From NCBI GenBank assembly GCA_034440615.1, contig JAOTOM010004011.1:146762-210761 (forward strand): a DNA stretch of 64,000 nt. The letters are read 5' to 3'. The position numbers were made by a program, and so were the translations under genes. The stretch's first letter is position 1. The number at the start of each line of letters is the position of its first letter. Under the pieces are notes generated by a model. It had not been told where the DNA came from, did no database searches, and worked only from the letters and a program-made list of their open reading frames with translations. Origin of the DNA: Ashinkailepas kermadecensis. Lineage: Eukaryota > Arthropoda > Thecostraca > Neolepadidae. Shown here piece after piece: positions 35,237-46,612 of this stretch.

Positions 35237-37378
35237 TATTCTAGGATTCTAGGATTCTAGGTTGATTCTAGGACAAATGTACGTAAGGACAAATGTTCGT
35301 ATGGAAAATGTACGTAAGCAAATGTACGTAAGGAAATGTACGTAAGCGCAGATGTACGTATGGCAATTGTACGTAAGCGCAGATGTACGTATGGCTAATG
35401 TACGTAAACGCAAATGTACATATGCGCAAATGTACATATGCGCAAAAGTACGTAAGCGCAAATGTACGTATGCGAAAAAGTACGTATGCGCAAATGTACG
35501 CAAGGGCAAATGTGCGTATGCGCAAAAGTACGTAAGCGCAAATGTACGTAAGCGCAAATGTACGTAAGCGCAAATGTACGTAAGCGCAAATGTACGTAAG
35601 CGCAAATGTACGTAAGCGCAAAATTACGTATGCACAAATGTACGTATGTGCAATGTACGTATGCGCAAATGTACGTTCATTTACGCATGCGTACCTTTGG
35701 GTTTACGTACATTTGGTTAGGTACATATGCCATGCGTACGTTTGCGGTAACCGGACAAATGTACGTAAGCAAATGTACGTGAGCGCAAATGTACGTATGG
35801 CAATTGTACGTAGGCGCATGTGTACGCATGGCCAATGTACGTAAGCGCAAATGTACGTATGGAAAATGTACGTATGCGCAAATGTACGTATGCACAAATG
35901 TACATAAGCGCAAATGTACGCATGCGCAAATGTACTTAAGCGCAAATGTACGTAAGCGCAAATGTACGTAAGCGCAAAAGTACGTATGCGCAAAAGTGCG
36001 CATGCGCAAATGTACACAAGCGCAAAAGTACGTATGCGCAAATGTACGTATGCACAAATGTACGTATGCGCAAATGTATGTATGCACAAATGTACGTAAG
36101 AACGAGGGTACGTATGTGTAAATGTAGGTATACGCAAGTGTACGCAACCGCAAGTGTACGTGAGCGCAAAAGTACGTAAGCGCAAATGTACGTATGCACA
36201 AATGCACAAATGCACGAAGGTACGTAAGTGTAAATGTAGGTACACGCAAATGTACGTATGCGCAAATGTACGTATGTGCAAATGTACGTAAGGGCAAATG
36301 TACGTATGCGCAAAAGTACGTAAGCGCAAATGTACGTAAGCGCAAATGTACGTAAGCGCAAATGTACGTAAGCGCAAATGAACGTAAGCCCAAATGTACG
36401 TAAGCACACATGTACGTAAGCGCAAATGTACGTAAGCGCAAATGTGCGTAAGCGCAAATGTACGTAAGCGCAAAAGTACGTATGCACAAATGTACGTATG
36501 TGCAATTGTACGTATGCACAAATGTACATCCATTTATGCATGCGTACCTTTGGGTTTACGTACACTTGGTTAGGTACATATGCCATGTGTACGTTTGCGG
36601 TAACCGGACAAATGTACGTAAGCAAATGTACGTAAGCGCAGATGCACGTATGGCAATTGTACGTAGGCGCAGGTGTACTTATGGCCAATGTACGTAAGCG
36701 CAAATGTACGTATGCGCAAATGTATGCATGCACAAATGTACGTAAGCACGAAAGTACGTAAGTGTAAATGTAGGTATACGCAAGTGTACGTAAGCGCAAA
36801 TGTACGTAAGCACAAAAACACGTATGATTAAATGCACGTAAGCGCAAATGTACGTATGCGCAAATGTACGAATGCGCAAATGTATGTATGCACAAGTGCA
36901 CAAATGCACGAGGGTACGTAAGCATAAATGTATGTATACGCAAGTGTACGTAAGCGCAAGTGTACGTAAGCGCAAAAGTACGTAAGCGGAAATGTACGTA
37001 AGCGGAAAAAAGTACGTAAGCGCAAATGTACCTAAGCGCAACAGTACGTAAACGTAAAAGAATGCAAGAGCAAATGTACGTATGAGGTAATGTACGTACA
37101 TTTAGGCATATGTGCCTTTGCGTTTAAGCACATTTGGTTAGGTGCATATGCCATACGTACATTTGCTCCTACGTACATTTGCCATACGTAAATTTGCGCT
37201 GAAGTAAATTTGGCATACGCACATCTGCACTTACGTACAACTGCCATACGTACAACTGCCATACGTACATTTGCGCGTAAGTACATTTGCGCTTACGTAC
37301 TTTTGCGCATACGTACCTTTGCGCATACGTATATTTGCGCTTATGTACATTTGCGCTTACGTATTTTTGCGCATACTG
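35237..37378. repeat. 16-bp satellite with alternating orientation blocks, ~2.1 kb
   Basis: The unit is CGCAAATGTACGTAAG (16 bp) with variants (TATGCGCAAA, GAAAAGTACG). It opens with four ATTCTAGG repeats (35237-35273). Orientation flips to the inverse unit at about 35670-35750, 36530-36603 and 37100-37378. Two flips back coincide with CGGTAACCGG (near 35749 and 36598). The flip block plus neighbours recurs at about 35664 and 36521 (857 bp apart) and, partly, at about 37090, giving a higher-order structure. TACGTA and TGCGCA inside the unit are self-complementary. Minus-strand frames of 335, 280 and 276 residues are by-products of a stop-free 16-bp unit. Confidence 0.93.
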
Positions 37379-37640
37379 TAATGTGATGACGCGTCGACTG
37401 GTCATGGCGTGATTCACTTGTGGATTGTGTAATACGTAGAGGTCAAAGTCAGAGGTGACGTCAGATGTGACGTAGGCATGCTCGTGCTTCTGACTCATGG
37501 CGGATAGGTAACCCGCGGCACGAGGAGGGAGAGGGTCAGTCGGCCGTGACCTGAGCTCTCCACAGGCTGCACCTGCGTGTGCTCTCACTGTTTTTTTTTG
37601 CAAACTGTCGGACTTCACCAACTAATATACTTCAGTTAAC

Positions 37641-37832
37641 ACCTGCGTACATTTGCGCTTACGTTCATTTGCGCTTACGTACATTTGCGCTTACGTACAT
37701 TTGCGCATACGTACTTTTGCGCATACGTACATTAGCCATACGTACATCTGCGCTTACGTACATTTGCTTACGTACATTTGCGTACGTACATCTGCCATAC
37801 GTACATTTGCTTTACGTACAGTTGTCCGGTTA
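37641..37832 (-). repeat. 16-bp satellite, detached inverse block
   Basis: Units read TACATTTGCGCTTACG, the inverse of the main array, and end at 37822-37832 with CCGGTTACC. This mirrors the GGTAACCGG junction inside the main array. It is separated from it by 262 bp of non-repetitive sequence (37379-37640). Confidence 0.9.
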
Positions 37833-37869
37833 CCATTACGGATAGGTCATCCATAGGTTTAACTATGCG

Positions 37870-38640
37870 TGACGACGTAATTTTACTTCGGAATATCTGG
37901 TGGTCTGGTTATGGAAACATTTGATCATGCTGGACTCAACAAGTGCAATTATGCTTTCATGCTACCTGTAGGCATCATTTGCATAGACGTACAGTCGAAT
38001 CCCTATCATAATGCAAACACACGCGTTTTTGTCACGGTATACATAACGTGTCCCGGGAAACATGAACCTTTTTACAAGCTTCCTGTGGTTTCATTCTTTT
38101 CATCGTTTTGGGCACTCCCTGCATATTGCACATTATTGCACATTACTGCAATGCACTAAGCAGTGCATAATCGAACAACGATGGGATAGAACAACGAAAT
38201 AAACATCCGATGATGAGAACTTGTTTTTCAACTTACATATTTGTAGGTCTCCAATGCAGCTCTTTTAGCTTCCTTAACAAGGGTTGAACATTTTATGATC
38301 ACCACCGTAGCTTATTTCCGTGTAGCGGCGTGCTTTTACTTCAGAACATCTGATAGTTACTTACAACACGTATTGAATGCCATCAAACATGACAACGATG
38401 CAGTCTGACCATCTTCGACCATGCTAACATCGCAAAAAGAAGTATAATTATGCTTTATTTCCACCTGCAGAGCATCATTTATATGGACGTACAGTCGAAC
38501 GCCTATTGCAAGCCACTATTTGCTGTCACAGTGCACGTAGGCTGTGCCCGGAAACATCATTTTCACAACCTTCATGTGACTTCATTATTCACGTTCTTGA
38601 GACACTGCGCATATGGACATTCCGCATGGAACACTGTGCT
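37870..38640 (+). repeat. Diverged ~270-bp direct duplication
   Basis: 37905-38140 and 38375-38625 share 'aattatgcttt', 'gcatcattt', 'gacgtacagtcgaa-gcctat', 'ttttgtcac' (gctgtcac), 'gtgcccgg-aaacat' and 'tttcattattcacgtt'-like blocks in order. TACAGTCGAA-type sequence resembles pogo/Tigger ends, but this is only a resemblance. Confidence 0.6.
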
Positions 38641-40034
38641 GCACAATGGTAAATACGTTAGGAAAATGAAAGGAGATCAAACGGCGTCGATTTGGCTTGA
38701 TAACCAAATCGTTACAAACTGCGTCAATTTCGAAGTTCGCCGAAACCGATGTTTGGGGGTGAACATGGAATCTGTGGCCGTGGACACCTTAAGAATTGTC
38801 AAAATATACTCTGAAATTCCGAAAAAGGAACATTCTGAAAGTTGTATTTTTTTAGCGATGGGTGACATAGGACGTTTTCAAGCCGTTTTCTGTGATTTCT
38901 GGTCACTGCAACGCCATGCAGGGCATCAAATCTGGAAATAAAAGCGGGGCAAACAGCAGGAGTTTCCGGAAATGGCTTTTTGCGATAGTAAATATCAATT
39001 GACAGATGATTTTATGATGGCATCTGAAACAGCTCATCCTGGCGCATCGCTTTGGTCCAGTATATATATATTTTTAATATGTAAAAGTTTTCTTAACGAG
39101 TTAATTTTGAAATTGCATGTGCATTCAGAAATTTATAGAGCTCGGAATATGACATATTTCAGGGACATCTCAACAGGTACAGATAGCATGGCGACGATAA
39201 GAATCGACACCGACTATCACAATTACTCGTAACGTTATGTACGTCGAAAAAAAATTAACCACGTCCTCTTTCCACCAGGCGTTTTCGGAAACTGATTCGT
39301 TCACTGCCCCGCCTCTGCCAAGCCTTTTATCGTTTCCTTCCCGATGTCAACCCCTCGGTTGTCCGCCGGCATCAACGCCGGCACCTTTATCTTCCTCGGA
39401 ACCACCACCAGGCTGGAGAGTATTGAGCTATGTACGGATGAGAGTACCGATATATGTACGAAGTACGGATTGGGTGGGAGGGAAGACATACGCAAAACAA
39501 ACACCCGGGCATTTATTTGCCTTTAACACATAGTCATCAGCAGTCCACAGAGACGCAGAGCTTTTTTTTTCAGCACAAAATGATAAACCTGTCTAACACT
39601 TGATCGCTGACACAAAGTGATCCTTATGTTTGCTATAGGTACCTACCTACCGCCCAGATACAATATGTAGGTAATAGAACCTGATTCAATACCCGGAACC
39701 CGGAAGGCCTACCCGGAAAACGCAAAATCGCAAAAAGTCATGAAGAGCGGACGGCTATATCGGATATTTATAAGAAAACATTAAACAAAAACAAAAATTT
39801 TGCTTGCTCAGTGAAATCATGCCCACTTTTATTTCCGCCGTCAAATTTATCAATTTCGATGGGCTAGGGGTCACGGCAGGTCACGAGGTCATGAGGTCAA
39901 ATGTAGGAAATACTGATATTTTATTTCGTGAATATTTTAGTTGATCCTTTTTCTTCTGAAATATATATAATTTGCCACCCTTTCCCCTTCTTATTGATGA
40001 GATACCCATCGTCAAACCAACCCATGTTATTTGA
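38641..40034. other. Unassigned sequence
   Basis: A 163-residue plus frame (38450-38941) overlaps the duplication and continues to 38941 without a recognisable domain. GGTCA/GTCACG runs lie at 39870-39905. Confidence 0.35.
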
Positions 40035-40202
40035 CCTAAAAATAATTCCGGAGGCTATAGCTCAAAACCCGTTGGACGAATCGGGTTGAAATTTACACAG
40101 TCGTATTCAGAGCCAAAGAGTACAGTGTGAGCAAATTTTTGTCTCAATCAAAAATTATGGGGTGAAGTGCATTGGTCGATCTGTCGTGGAACGCACCAGA
40201 TA
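40035..40202 (+). repeat. Dispersed repeat, inverse of 34500-34725
   Basis: Contains 'ccggaggctatagctc', 'cgttggacgaatcggg' and 'gatctgtcgtggaacgcacc', the reverse complement of blocks at 34500-34690. Confidence 0.75.
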
Positions 40203-41179
40203 AGCTTCGGGGCAAATATTCTTATCTTTTATCCTGACTTAGCAACTTACATACAAATGCATGCAAAACACGAAAATCATTGTTACAGCTGGCAGACCTT
40301 GCATGACATGGATAATGATAAGATTAATGACATCATGTAAAGTTGACATACACAACAGAATGGAATACTCCACATGCTTTCCTTCAGCTCTAATGCCACC
40401 GGTCAGATAGGTACTTGAGCAGCCATTGCACCGGTCGAATCGACGCTAAACAATCACGCTGTTGTACGGATTCAAATACAGAATCGAGTCGTGTCGTGTG
40501 AATCGGGTTATTCGCGTCATACATGTAGGATTATTTACCTCACGCGTGCGTGTCAGTGTGTTGTTTGTATACTTTTCAGGGGACAAGTGCTCCGTCAGTG
40601 TTGGTTATTCTTGTCCCACCCCAAATAAGTTGAACTTTTAACATGGGACACTATGGAGTGTGTCATCCTAATCCATTTGGGCCCACCCATTGCCTTCATG
40701 CATTGTGCACTGCTCCCCCCCTCCTTCCCCCGCCAATAATTTTCAGAAATGAACGCCCGTGCATGGGGACTAGAATTTCGGAAGCATCGACATCAACACC
40801 ATTGTGCGCAATTTGTGTGCATTAGTCATGGCGTTGTATACACTCAACGTTTTCTTTTACGAAGGCAGAGGTGACCCCCGACGCCCGACTGATAAGGAGC
40901 AAATAAATAAGTAAATAAATGAGCAAACAACGCCATGTATTACATATGATAAATTCGCAAATAGTATAGATGTATCATTGTACGTATTACAACAATGTCT
41001 TTATGCATTGGACATGCTGCATATTATAATTCATGGATTAATTCGCTTAACAACGTATTCACTCTTGGCCCACGGGCTTATGGGGACAGGGTGATAATTT
41101 TGTTTAGCAAAGTTTCATAAAATGCCTCTAGATCGGGTAATGTCTGTGCAGGGATAGTTGGTTGAGGTGCCCAAATGCA
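40203..41179. other. Unassigned sequence containing one dispersed repeat
   Basis: The partner of 25625-25805 lies at 40590-40780 ('gaacttttaacatgg', 'aatccatttgggcccaccc', 'attgccttcatgc'). Nothing else recognised. Confidence 0.45.
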
Positions 41180-41366
41180 GTCGCGGGTCAACCACTTCCC
41201 AGGTCAGTGCTGGCCCATCACTATCTCCCGTGTAGACGGAGACGTCTGGAAGGCCACGGAGGACGACAACCACTTCCCAGGTCAGTGCTGGCCCATCACT
41301 ATCCCGCGTAGACAGAAACCTTGGGCAGGCCACGGTGGAAAACCACTTCCCAGGTACTGACCTGGG
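41180..41366. repeat. 78-bp satellite, left remnant
   Basis: GGTCAGTGCTGGCCC at 41202 and 41280 defines a 78-bp unit with 'cgtagacagaaac' and 'ccacggtgga'. The array resumes at 44068 after the composite element, so it was the insertion target. Confidence 0.85.
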
Positions 41367-41372
41367 AAGTGG
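41343..41372. repeat. 13-bp perfect hairpin at the element/satellite junction
   Basis: CCACTTCCCAGGT (41343-41355) pairs with ACCTGGGAAGTGG (41360-41372) across 4 nt. The left arm is satellite. The right arm is an inverted copy of it that runs directly into the element's TGGCGTACC end. Confidence 0.9.
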
Positions 41373-44067
41373 CGTACCGAAGGGCGGGGGGGGCTAAGGG
41401 TGCCATGCGCCCCCCTGAGAGGTCGTGGGGCTTCCAAGAATCGCGCCGGGGTTCTGAAAAATTGCGCCAGGTGCCCCAAAAATCCAACTGGGGCCCCCAG
41501 AAAGCGCACTGGGTCCCCTGAAAATCACATTGGCCCCAAAACGTTGATCAGGGACCCCTGAAAATGACTCTTGGGCCCCGAAATCACATCAATGTCCCTG
41601 AAAATCACATTAGGGCCCAAAAATCGCACTGAGGCCCCTACAAATCACAATGGGGCCCAACAAAATTGCGCAGGGGCCTCGGAAAATGACGCTGGGGCCC
41701 CAAAGATAGCACGGGGCCCCCTAAAATCGCATTGGGACCCCAAAGAGCCGCGCAGGGGCCGTGAAAATGACGCTGGGGGCATCGAAGCGCCCTAAAGCCC
41801 AAATAACTAACAACGCTGGGGTGCCCAAAACGTCGCGCAGGGTCCCCTAAAAATGACGGTGGGGACCCTAAAATCGCACCACGGTCCCTGATGATTACAT
41901 TGGGGCCCCAAAAATCGCACCGTGGCCCCTAAAAATCACATTAGGGGCCCCAAAAAGCCGCGAAGGGCCCCTGAAAATGACGCTTGGACACACAAAATAG
42001 CACTGGGTACCCCTAAAAATCACATTGGGGACCACACAAAATCGCACAGGGGCACCCGAAAATGACACTGGGGCCATAAAAATGCAACAAGGCCACTGAA
42101 AATCACATTGGGGACCAGAAAATCTTTCGTGGCCCCTAAAATGTCACGGAGGCTCCAAAAAGTGGGCAGGGCCCCCTGAACATACCGTTGGGCCTTCAAA
42201 AAGCGCACCGAGAACCCTAGAAATAATATTGGGGCCAACAAGTGGCACAAGAACCCTGAAAATGACGCTGGACCCCCCAAAATCCTAAGGCCCCTGACAA
42301 TCACATTGGGATCACAAAAATCGTTCCGGGGCCCCTAAAAATGATGTTCGGTCTAAAAAAAAAATGTGACCGGGGCCTCTGAAAATACCGCTAGGGCCAG
42401 CAAAAAGCCGCGCCGGGGCCCCAGAAAATAACGCTGGTGCCTCAAAATGTCGGGTCGGTCCCTGACAATCACGCTGTAGGCCCAAGAAGTCCCACCAAGG
42501 CCCCTGAAACGCTTGGGTTCAAGAATGTCGTGCCGGGGTTCAAGAAAATCACGACGAGAGCTTCAAACGATCGTGCCGGGGCTCCCGAAAATCACTGAGC
42601 CTGCAGGTATAGAAACTGTCCCCTGAAAAATCACGCTATGGGCACGACAGGTCACACTGGGGCCCCAAAAGTCTCATCGGGATCACCCAAAAATGAAGCA
42701 GGGTCAACGAAAAAAAAACAATCCAGACATGGAAAATCACTCTGGGGTCCCAACGATCGCTGAAAAAAAACTCCCAAAAACGTGTTGGGCCCACAAGACG
42801 TGTCCTGGCCACCATATATCGCGCTAGGGACACCAACAAGTAACCACGGGGCCCAAAAAATCTCACTTAGAGCCAAAACGTTCGCGCCGCTGCCCTTGAA
42901 AATTTCGCTGGGGGCAAAATAAGTAGTGTCGGAGCCCCACAAGTCGCAGCTGGCTTCCCAAAAATCAATTCCTACCCGGAACGTCAATTGCACCAGGAGC
43001 CAGAGGAGCCCAAAGCGCACCGGGAGCCCGAAGAATCGTACCGGGGCCAAACAAAATCGTGCAGGGCGCTTAAAAAATAGAACTGGAATAGAACCAAAGC
43101 GTACCTGATCACGCAAAAAGTGGCAAGGCCTTAAAACATGCGTTGCAGCTCTAAACAAACACACAAGGGCCTCTAACAAAAAAAACAACGAAGACTCTCA
43201 AGGCACACCGGGTCCATGAAACCGCATGGGGCCTCAAAAACAGGCTGGGGACCTCAAAAAGCGGCATAGTCCTAAAGAAGGAACAAAAAGACGCTAAATA
43301 AACACATCGGAGTCTTCGAAAGCGCGCTGATACACCCAAAATATCGTCGGTGTACAAAAAAACAACCAAAAAAAACTCTAAAAAATGACCCGTGGTCTCA
43401 GACGTGTGCCGGGACCCAACACAAATTGACTGCAACCGTAAACAACATCAGTAGACGAAGAAAAACACAACTGGTCCAAAAAACAACTGGTCCAAAAAAC
43501 ACAACTGGTCCAAAAAACACAACTGGTCCAAAAAAAAAACACCGATCCGGCGCCTAGGTTAGGTAGCCAATCTGGGAGCATATTTAACGAAAGAGATGAG
43601 GTACATGAAAGCTCAGCGGGTCTCCGGGTTTCTTAACCACCAGAAAATATGGAAAGAAGAGAACTAATCATCGAATTGAATAATCGTATTGTCCCAGCGA
43701 ACTCCTATCCGAAGCATTTCACACGTCAAATATGGAACAAAACAATCATGTGACAGCAATTAGCAAAACGTGGGAGACCTAGCAGAAACCGGAGAATCGC
43801 AGATAGTGTGGCCAATGCGCCGAATACGCAAGGCGGGTGTACACGTGCAAGAACATTGGAGTTTGGCGAAGGGGCGTTATTAACTGGAATGCCTGAAACT
43901 TGAAAATTTGCGATTTTTGAGTGATAGTACGCGTGTAATTTGAGCAGTGGGAAGTGATGACAACAGAAAAACCTTCAAACAGGATGGGGTGGGGGGGGGA
44001 GTTAGCGTTGAAATCAGTTGACTCAGAAACGATTTTGGACTTTTGGCAAATTCTAGGTGCGCCACTG
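41370..44067 (+). mobile_element. Composite GGGGCC-repeat element, copy 3 (2.7 kb)
   Basis: Starts TGGCGTACCGAAGGG and ends GGTGCGCCACTG, inverse-matching ends as in copy 2. The core 41440-43080 is the clearest array: AAAATCACATTGGGGCCCC-type units of about 20-23 bp with alternating CCCC and GGGG. A minor 18-bp repeat (ACAACTGGTCCAAAAAAC, four copies, 43468-43530) and the unique tail (43540-44045) follow. It is inserted in the 78-bp satellite. The minus-strand frame 43188-42652 (178 residues, FxGP-rich) is a by-product. Confidence 0.8.
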
Positions 44068-44212
44068 GTGCTGGCCCGTCACTATCCCGCGTAGACAGAA
44101 ACGTTTGGCAATCCACGGTGGACGACAACCATTTCCCAGGTCAGCGCTGGTCCATCATTATCCTGCGTAAATAGAAACGTTTGTCAGGCCACGGCGGGCG
44201 ACGAACTTGCGA
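44068..44212. repeat. 78-bp satellite, right remnant
   Basis: 'gtgctggcccgtcactatcc' continues the satellite unit broken at 41366, then a further unit starts at about 44139 and decays by 44212. Confidence 0.85.
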
Positions 44213-45754
44213 ATTTGCGACAACGAACTTCCATCGCTGCCTGTGCGTAGTGGTGCGGTCAGGCCGACCACCGATATGTGTGAGCATTGATAGCGCCTGC
44301 TCTCGTCGCCGGCTGATGGGAGCCGTTGACAGCCGACAGTGACAGGCGTTGACAGCTGATGTCAAAACGTCTCATTCACGCTGACCGCACCATCATCTGC
44401 GCCAGCACGAGGCGTGGCAGCTAGGCTGCAGCTAGACAGCTGAGCATTATGGGTGTCGCCAAGGGCCTCCTCATAAAACTTCACGTCACGGAGTGCGTAG
44501 TTCTGAGGAGTGAATACGCTGACAGAGCAAGTCGCTTCAGCAGCGGCGTCGATTTGTATCCTTTTGTGGGGGCCATGGCCCCACCAATGTTGATTTGCCC
44601 CCCCCCCCATAACCTATGCTATTTTTATGCTGAGAAGAAAGTTAAAGGAAAAAAATGAAAAACACCATGCTACTTACAAAACTTAGTTCATGCCAACCAG
44701 CACATTTTGTACTGAAATGAAACAGATTTGGATTGGATAGTGGATTGACTCTCCACCTTTTGCTGCTAAATTGAAAATATTGTGGAAAAACAAAGGAGTT
44801 GGATTTCCCTCCACTTTGCAAGCACAACTAACATCATAAAATGTCGAGATTAGCTGATGATGATGCATTTTAAACCATATTGTCTGAAAAAAATATGCAA
44901 AGCCACTAGGCAACAGCAACAATTAACAATGTCATAATTATGCTTGCACACATGACCAATGGAAAAAGCACATGCATATGGAGCTTGAACTGGATTAATT
45001 CCACTCAATTTCCAATGGCAAAAGCACATGCATATGGAGCTTGGACTGAATTCATTCCACTCAATTTCCAGTCATTGTCAAACTTGCACACAATCCAGTC
45101 TAGTCAACAACATTCAGTTTTCATTGAGATTGTGGATACACAAACTATATTTATTTTCAACAGTCAACCCATCGCATTATAAGCTTGATATTCACCTAGG
45201 TACCCACCTATATCCCAATGACAATGTGCATATATTCAATATTGATACGCAGCACCCCAGTCTCGACCTGCACTAAGAGCCACGTGTGAGCCAAACATCT
45301 GCCGGCTTATGATACCATGAAAGAAAAAAGTCAGCAAGAAGCTGCATGCACACTGTATTATAATTGCTATTCTTGAAGAAAGCAATAGGTAGGTACTACT
45401 AAACCGTAGCTTCCAAGACTTTCTAAACGAACCTTGCAAGCAAGGCATATAATCAGGTATAGTCATTATATGATTTGAACGCTTCGGACTGATTGATCGT
45501 GACATCACCAGTTCGATGTAGCCCCATTCCTATGCTGTACAGGGAGCTGCTGCGATTTCAGAAAAAAAAACATATATCGGCTTATATTTCCCCAATTCGC
45601 ATGATTCTGGCACTGAAAGAGGGATCGCTTCGCTTTCTTTCACCAATCTATCTACCAGTTTTGCTCTAGCCATCGAAACTATCGTGGTATATAGCGTCAA
45701 AGTTTTCTTGCACACTGCCCAACCCGCATCCCAAACTTCGGGGGCAGTTACGCC
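44213..45754. other. Unassigned sequence with one dispersed repeat
   Basis: 44478-44545 is the inverse of 59060-59128 (listed there). A C13 run at 44600 lies in a GGGCCATGGCCCC-flanked fragment. A direct repeat, 'caatggcaaaagcacatgca' + 'tatggagcttg', occurs at 44957-44985 and 45013-45041. No gene recognised. Confidence 0.35.
44478..44545 (-). repeat. Dispersed repeat, inverse of 59060-59128
   Basis: On the minus strand both copies read 'cgacttgct-tgt-agcg' + 'actcctca-aactacgcactc' + 'cgtgacgtgaagttttatg'. In both, one frame gives PQNYALRDVKFY, so the block may once have been coding, or may simply be a young repeat. Confidence 0.7.
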
Positions 45755-45830
45755 CAGCCGTGTGGCGCAGAGGTATGAACTCAATCTCGAGATCCAGAGG
45801 TGGCGTGTTCGAATCCCTCCAAGAACTTTG
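45755..45830 (+). repeat. tRNA-like sequence with Pol III A and B boxes (SINE head or tRNA pseudogene)
   Basis: An A box TGGCGCAGAGG (45763-45773) and B box GTTCGAATCC (45807-45816) are spaced 33 bp apart, within the normal tRNA range. The T-arm stem pairs poorly, the acceptor arms do not pair well, and no clear anticodon stem is seen. This fits a SINE head or a tRNA pseudogene better than a working tRNA. Confidence 0.5.
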
Positions 45831-45906
45831 CTATTTCAACCGCACTATTTTGCATTTTTAAATTAGGTAGGAACCTTACTGCGTGCCATCACACATATTG
45901 AACACG

Positions 45907-46608
45907 CTAACTGCCACTGGCGGATCCAGGGAGGGGTCATTCCGGTCATGGCCCCCGAAGCGCTTAAAAGGGGGGCCATAGTGTCTTTTGGCCCCCCGAA
46001 ACCAACAGAAGTGAACTAAATTAAAATGCGTAACTTTTGCCGAGGTTAAAAAATAGCGTCCGGATGAAAGATTCTCCAATTTTAAAGGATTTTTTGTTCA
46101 TATATAATTGTTTGGAAGCCAGTATAGTAGCATAGTAGATTCTGACACACATCGAGGGTTCCATGCTGCTCAAGTTCTGCTTACAGCAAGAGTTGACAAA
46201 ATCGGATCCGCCAGTGTCCACATGCACGAACGTTAATGTGGTACAAGACGTTGAACGTGAACGTGAACGTTTTTGTAAACAAGAACAAAAATCCGGTAAC
46301 ATAAGAACGGTGGAGGTATGCTGGGGCCCTGCACAAGAAACTATGTTGTCAATTATTTTTATACTTTTTCTTTTCTTTTAATTTTGATTATTATTTTACA
46401 AATGGGCCCCTTTGCCAAATAGTGGTCGAAATCCGGTGCATTTAACTAAAAATAGTGGGAGAATGGGCATCCTCCAAATCCGTTCGACCCCTCCCCTGAT
46501 GCAATTCCTAGGTACGCCACTGGGGGAGGGGGAGGGGGAGGGGAGGGGCTGACGCTGAAAACCGAAAGTTTCCCCCCCAAACCGGCTAGATCCGCCAGTG
46601 CTAACTGC
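45907..46608. mobile_element. hAT-like non-autonomous element with perfect 8-bp target duplication
   Basis: The element is 45915-46600 (686 bp). Its ends are CACTGGCGGATC (45915-45926) and GATCCGCCAGTG (46589-46600), perfect over 12 bp. CTAACTGC flanks both sides (45907-45914 and 46601-46608), an exact 8-bp target site duplication, typical of hAT elements. A further GGATCCGCCAGTG end at 46204-46216 and a composite-element end at 46511-46522 lie inside, so it is nested. No transposase is present. Confidence 0.8.
46376..46522 (+). mobile_element. 3' end fragment of the CAGTGGCGTACC composite family
   Basis: 'gtggtcgaaatccgg' and the terminal CCTAGGTACGCCACTG (46507-46522) match the last 125 bp of copy 2 (24115-24241). 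It lies inside the hAT-like element. Confidence 0.7.
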
Positions 46609-46612
46609 AACC

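Noticed and set aside
35936..36943. Minus-strand open frame of 335 residues (longest repetitive frame), and similar 280- and 276-residue frames
   Set aside because: They lie wholly in the 16-bp satellite, all frames encode the same cyclic peptide, and there is no start context or flanking domain.
37980..38060. pogo/Tigger transposon end at TACAGTCGAA
   Set aside because: No opposite end or TA duplication was found, and the similarity is short.
38450..38941. 163-residue plus frame
   Set aside because: Its first third lies in a diverged duplication that is non-coding in the other copy, and no domain is recognisable.
42652..43188. 178-residue Phe/Gly/Pro-rich minus frame in the GGGGCC core
   Set aside because: The same composition appears in every minus frame of every copy, as expected from the repeat unit rather than selection.
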